Origin: an uncultured Candidatus Poseidoniales archaeon
GTDB lineage: Archaea; Thermoplasmatota; Poseidoniia; Poseidoniales; Poseidoniaceae
Direction: 5' to 3'
NCBI GenBank assembly: GCA_905182125.1
Contig: CAJJAV010000012.1
Location: forward strand, 1 to 64,000
DNA length: 64,000 nucleotides
The notes under the pieces are model-generated. The model made no database searches and had not been told where the DNA came from. It saw only the letters and a program-made list of their open reading frames with translations. The position numbers and the translations under genes were made by a program. Positions 61,726 through 64,000 of this stretch are shown here, one piece after another. Numbering within the stretch: position 1 is the stretch's first letter; each line of letters starts with the position of its first letter.

Positions 61726-61743
61726 AATCTAGGGCCACGCCTA

Positions 61744-61858
61744 TGAGGTTATCAACCTTCACCCGTTCGATGGCAAAGTGATTCACCGAGAGGACGGTGA
61801 TCTGCTCAAGCCTGAAGGATGGCAACCGCCACAACTCGCTCAATTCCTCGATGAGTGA
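61744..61858 (+). pseudogene. Remnant 3' end of a second NTP pyrophosphatase gene
   Basis: In frame, the bases encode EVINLHPFDGKVIHRED and then GDLLKPEGWQPPQLAQFLDE and stop, paralogous to the C-terminal 38 residues of the MazG-like protein at 57257-57637. The rest of the gene is absent; upstream frame is open for a few codons without start or metal motif. Substitutions are spread through the first part, while the last 32 bases are identical to the left copy. It lies just downstream of the surface-protein gene start, on the opposite strand. Confidence 0.8.
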
Positions 61859-61860
61859 GC
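61829..61860 (+). repeat. Right copy of 32-bp direct repeat
   Basis: Identical to 57608-57639, same orientation, ending two bases after the stop codon of the gene remnant. Together they look like the flanks of an inserted or duplicated segment. Confidence 0.85.
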
Positions 61861-61928
61861 ACAGCCCACCGTCAAAGAGGCTGAGTCGCTTGGGTGGGAA
61901 TTATCACCGAGGGCCGCTACGCACAAGC

Positions 61929-62660
61929 ATGTCCAGACCTGTGGCGTTGATCACCGGAGGGGGGCGTGGCATTGGAGCCGCTACCGCCAAACGCCTTGCT
62001 GCTGATGGTTATGATGTCCTCCTCACCTACAACCTCTCGTCCAAGCCTGCAGAGATGGTTGTCGATGAAATCCGTGAACGAGGCGACGATGCACTCGCAG
62101 TCAAGGTTGATTGTTCAGACGGAGGCGAGGTCGGTTTGTTAGGAATTCATCCCTGGATGGCACGAGGGATCGATGCATTAGTGTTGAACCACGGCACCTA
62201 CGACCGGGTTTCAGCCACCACGATGTCGATGGACGATTTGCGACGTACAATGTCCGTCAATTTCGAGGGGGCTGTGGCCGTATGGAAAGCCGTTCAGCCT
62301 CACCTCACCAGCAATGCTCGAATGGTTGTGGTTGGATCACAATTAGGCACACGTGGGTCCCCACACGGAGCTGATTACGCCGCTTCGAAAGCAGCATTGG
62401 CTACGTGGGCCCGGTCCCTCGCACAGGCCGTTGGCCCAGAAGGGAAACGAGTCAATGTGCTCGCTCCAGGATTTGTTGACACCGACATCTTAGCAGGCGA
62501 TTCCAGTGAAAAACGAGCGCAACGGGAACAAGAGGTGCCACTCAAGCGAGTTGGTCGTCCCGAAGACATGGCAAACACAATCGCATTCTTAGTCGGTCCG
62601 GATTCAAACTACATCACCGGTGCTGTGCTGCATGTAAACGGTGGATTGTACTTACCCTAA
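61929..62660 (+). CDS. SDR-family short-chain dehydrogenase/reductase (FabG-like)
   Basis: 243 residues. TGGGRGIGAATAKRLAADGYDV is the NAD(P)-binding start (the G-x-x-x-G-x-G pattern at about residues 10-16), LVLNHGTYDR holds the NHG equivalent of NAG, the catalytic set is Ser in VVVGSQLGTRG plus YAASK (about residues 150-154), and APGFVDTDI and ITGAVLHVNGG close the fold. Similarity to 3-oxoacyl-ACP/CoA reductases suggests a role in lipid or polyhydroxy compound metabolism; the substrate is open. ATG 61929 begins the conserved region, while the longer frame runs back over the pseudogene. Confidence 0.85.
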   Translation: MSRPVALITGGGRGIGAATAKRLAADGYDVLLTYNLSSKPAEMVVDEIRERGDDALAVKVDCSDGGEVGLLGIHPWMARGIDALVLNHGTYDRVSATTMSMDDLRRTMSVNFEGAVAVWKAVQPHLTSNARMVVVGSQLGTRGSPHGADYAASKAALATWARSLAQAVGPEGKRVNVLAPGFVDTDILAGDSSEKRAQREQEVPLKRVGRPEDMANTIAFLVGPDSNYITGAVLHVNGGLYLP

Positions 62661-62719
62661 CATCGTTCAACAGCCTTGTATAGGGTCCAGTTAACCACAA
62701 CCCGTAGGAGGCATCACGC

Positions 62720-64000
62720 ATGGTCAAAGAATGGGATAATGATGGTGCTTTTGAAGATCTTGCCAACATCGAAATTGATGAATCAGATCTCGAGGAACGC
62801 GACCCCTTCGACATTTCACGAGCCCTCGAAGGAGCAGCTCTGGAGCACCTCAATCCCGAAGTAAAGCGTTTGGTGCTTCATTCAAAATTCGAACCTTCTG
62901 GCGACCAGCCTAAAGCAATTGAAAAATTAATTACTCAATTGGAAAATGGACAAGAACGCTGTGTGTTGCTGGGCGTCACTGGCAGTGGGAAAACCTACGC
63001 CATGGCACAGGTGATTCAGAAGTTGAATATCCCCACACTCATCATCAGCCATAACAAGACCTTAGCGAGGCAGTTATACCACGAAATGGCAGGGTACTTC
63101 CCAGAAAATGCTGTTGATTATTACGTCTCCCATTATGACTACTACCAGCCTGAGGCCTACTTGTCAAAGCGCGACATGTACATCGAAAAAGAACTCTCTG
63201 TTAACGAGCGCATCGAACAGGAGAGGTTCGCTACAATCGCATCGTTGGTCACCCGTCCTGATTGCGTGATTGTGTCCTCCGTCTCATGCATTTATGGGCT
63301 CAACCCGCCTGAAACATTCCTGGAATACCACGTTCGAGTTCACGTGGGTCAAGAAATCGAAACGAGTGATTTGCTACGCGAACTCATCACCCTCCAATAC
63401 AAGCGGACCACAACCGACCTGACCCGGGGTGATTGCCGTGTACGAGGCGAAGTGGTCGATGTGTGGATGCCAAGTCGCGATGATCCACTTCGTATCCAAT
63501 TTGACTTTAATGGCATTATCAAAGTATCAGTCTGCGACCCAGTCACATGGGAAGTGCTTGACGAACTTGATGAAGCTTGGATTCACCCTCGGCAATTCTA
63601 CATGACAAGTCCCGAGCGTCTTGAGGCAGCATTGGTCTCCATTGAGGATGAACTCGATGACAGGGTTGCCCATTTTGCCAGTGAAGGGCGAGAATTGGAG
63701 AGGCATCGTATCGAACAACGCACCCGATACGATCTGGAAATGATTCGTGAAATTGGACACTGCCAATCCATCGAGAATTATTCCCTCCACTTCGACGGTC
63801 GAAAGAGAGGACAACGACCCCATTGTTTGCTGGACTTCTTTGCTGCATGCGCCAAACAGTTTCACGGCGATCCGAGCAAGTTCCTCGTCATCATGGACGA
63901 ATCCCACGTGACGCTTCCTCAAGTCGGTGGCATGTATTATGGAGACCGATCAAGAAAGGAAAGCCTGATTGATTTCGGATTCAGATTGCCCACTGCAGCA
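62720..64000 (+). CDS. uvrB: Excinuclease ABC subunit B, 5' part
   Basis: 427 codons are visible; the gene runs off the right edge (full proteins have about 670-700). After about 50 non-conserved acidic residues it shows FEPSGDQPKAIEKLI, the Walker A motif GVTGSGKT (about residues 85-92), the beta-hairpin region VDYYVSHYDYYQPEAYL, TLARQLYHEM and the DES(H) box MDESHVT. UvrB verifies DNA damage with UvrA and recruits UvrC in nucleotide excision repair. A good ribosome site (GTAGGAGG) lies 8 bases before ATG 62720. The gene class came to archaea from bacteria. Confidence 0.95.
   Translation, partial: MVKEWDNDGAFEDLANIEIDESDLEERDPFDISRALEGAALEHLNPEVKRLVLHSKFEPSGDQPKAIEKLITQLENGQERCVLLGVTGSGKTYAMAQVIQKLNIPTLIISHNKTLARQLYHEMAGYFPENAVDYYVSHYDYYQPEAYLSKRDMYIEKELSVNERIEQERFATIASLVTRPDCVIVSSVSCIYGLNPPETFLEYHVRVHVGQEIETSDLLRELITLQYKRTTTDLTRGDCRVRGEVVDVWMPSRDDPLRIQFDFNGIIKVSVCDPVTWEVLDELDEAWIHPRQFYMTSPERLEAALVSIEDELDDRVAHFASEGRELERHRIEQRTRYDLEMIREIGHCQSIENYSLHFDGRKRGQRPHCLLDFFAACAKQFHGDPSKFLVIMDESHVTLPQVGGMYYGDRSRKESLIDFGFRLPTAA

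Overview
The window reads as chromosomal DNA of a planktonic Marine Group II euryarchaeon (Candidatus Poseidoniia or a close relative). This is inferred from gene content, not from a marker-gene tree. Archaeal markers are an MC1-type chromatin protein, a DacZ-type diadenylate cyclase, an Hjc-like resolvase, a DUF63 membrane protein, an Lhr helicase, a Sec11-like signal peptidase, a presenilin-type protease and a stand-alone Lrp/AsnC RAM domain. Bacterial-type genes (UvrB, methylcrotonyl-CoA carboxylase, CcmF, SdhCAB, FolC, phytoene desaturase) and very large acidic secreted proteins with TSP3-, LDLRA-, PA14- and LamG-like modules also fit that group. Coding density is about 95 percent and no gap exceeds 300 bases. 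I saw no rRNA, tRNA, CRISPR array, transposase or integrase.

Layout. 1-6.5 kb: a hotdog thioesterase cut by the window edge, a degenerate EF-Tu/SelB-like protein, a PfkB kinase, a stand-alone biotin carboxylase and a SLOG-fold protein. 6.7-14.3 kb: a CysJ-like flavin reductase divergent from crtI across a perfect 10-bp palindrome, a thioredoxin-like lipoprotein, sdhCAB and a DoxX-like protein. 14.4-22 kb: MC1, a RAM protein, a 1762-residue surface protein, then a macro-domain protein translationally overlapped with the c-di-AMP synthase. 22-27 kb: a site-2-type protease, an Hjc-like nuclease divergent from a probable RNase H-fold protein, and signal peptidase I. 27-38 kb: a 1712-residue surface protein, Lhr, a PI-PLC-like lipoprotein, dCMP deaminase and FolC. 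38-43 kb: a presenilin-type protease with a roughly 390-residue ectodomain, SerS and a tandem gamma-glutamylcyclotransferase. 42.8-47.4 kb: a leucine-degradation operon (MccB, methylglutaconyl-CoA hydratase, MccA biotin carboxylase and a separate biotin carrier). 47.4-57.2 kb: DUF63, an FKBP-SAP fusion, CcmF, geranylgeranyl reductase, a cupredoxin, and a UbiD/UbiA pair probably used for menaquinone. 57.2-64 kb: a MazG-like NTP pyrophosphatase, a frameshifted 4-kb gene for a surface protein with 18 two-cysteine LDLRA-like repeats, a second 3' end of the NTP pyrophosphatase gene, an SDR reductase and the 5' part of uvrB.

How the genes work together. The metabolism is aerobic heterotrophy: branched-chain amino acid oxidation, succinate oxidation, quinone and cytochrome c assembly, and carotenoid synthesis. 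A large share of the window serves the cell surface: signal peptidase, two intramembrane proteases, three giant anchored proteins, lipoproteins and a PGF-CTERM tail. The most unusual region is 57.2-61.9 kb, where a surface-protein gene lies between two copies of the 3' end of the neighbouring NTP pyrophosphatase gene, ending in a perfect 32-bp direct repeat 4221 bp apart.
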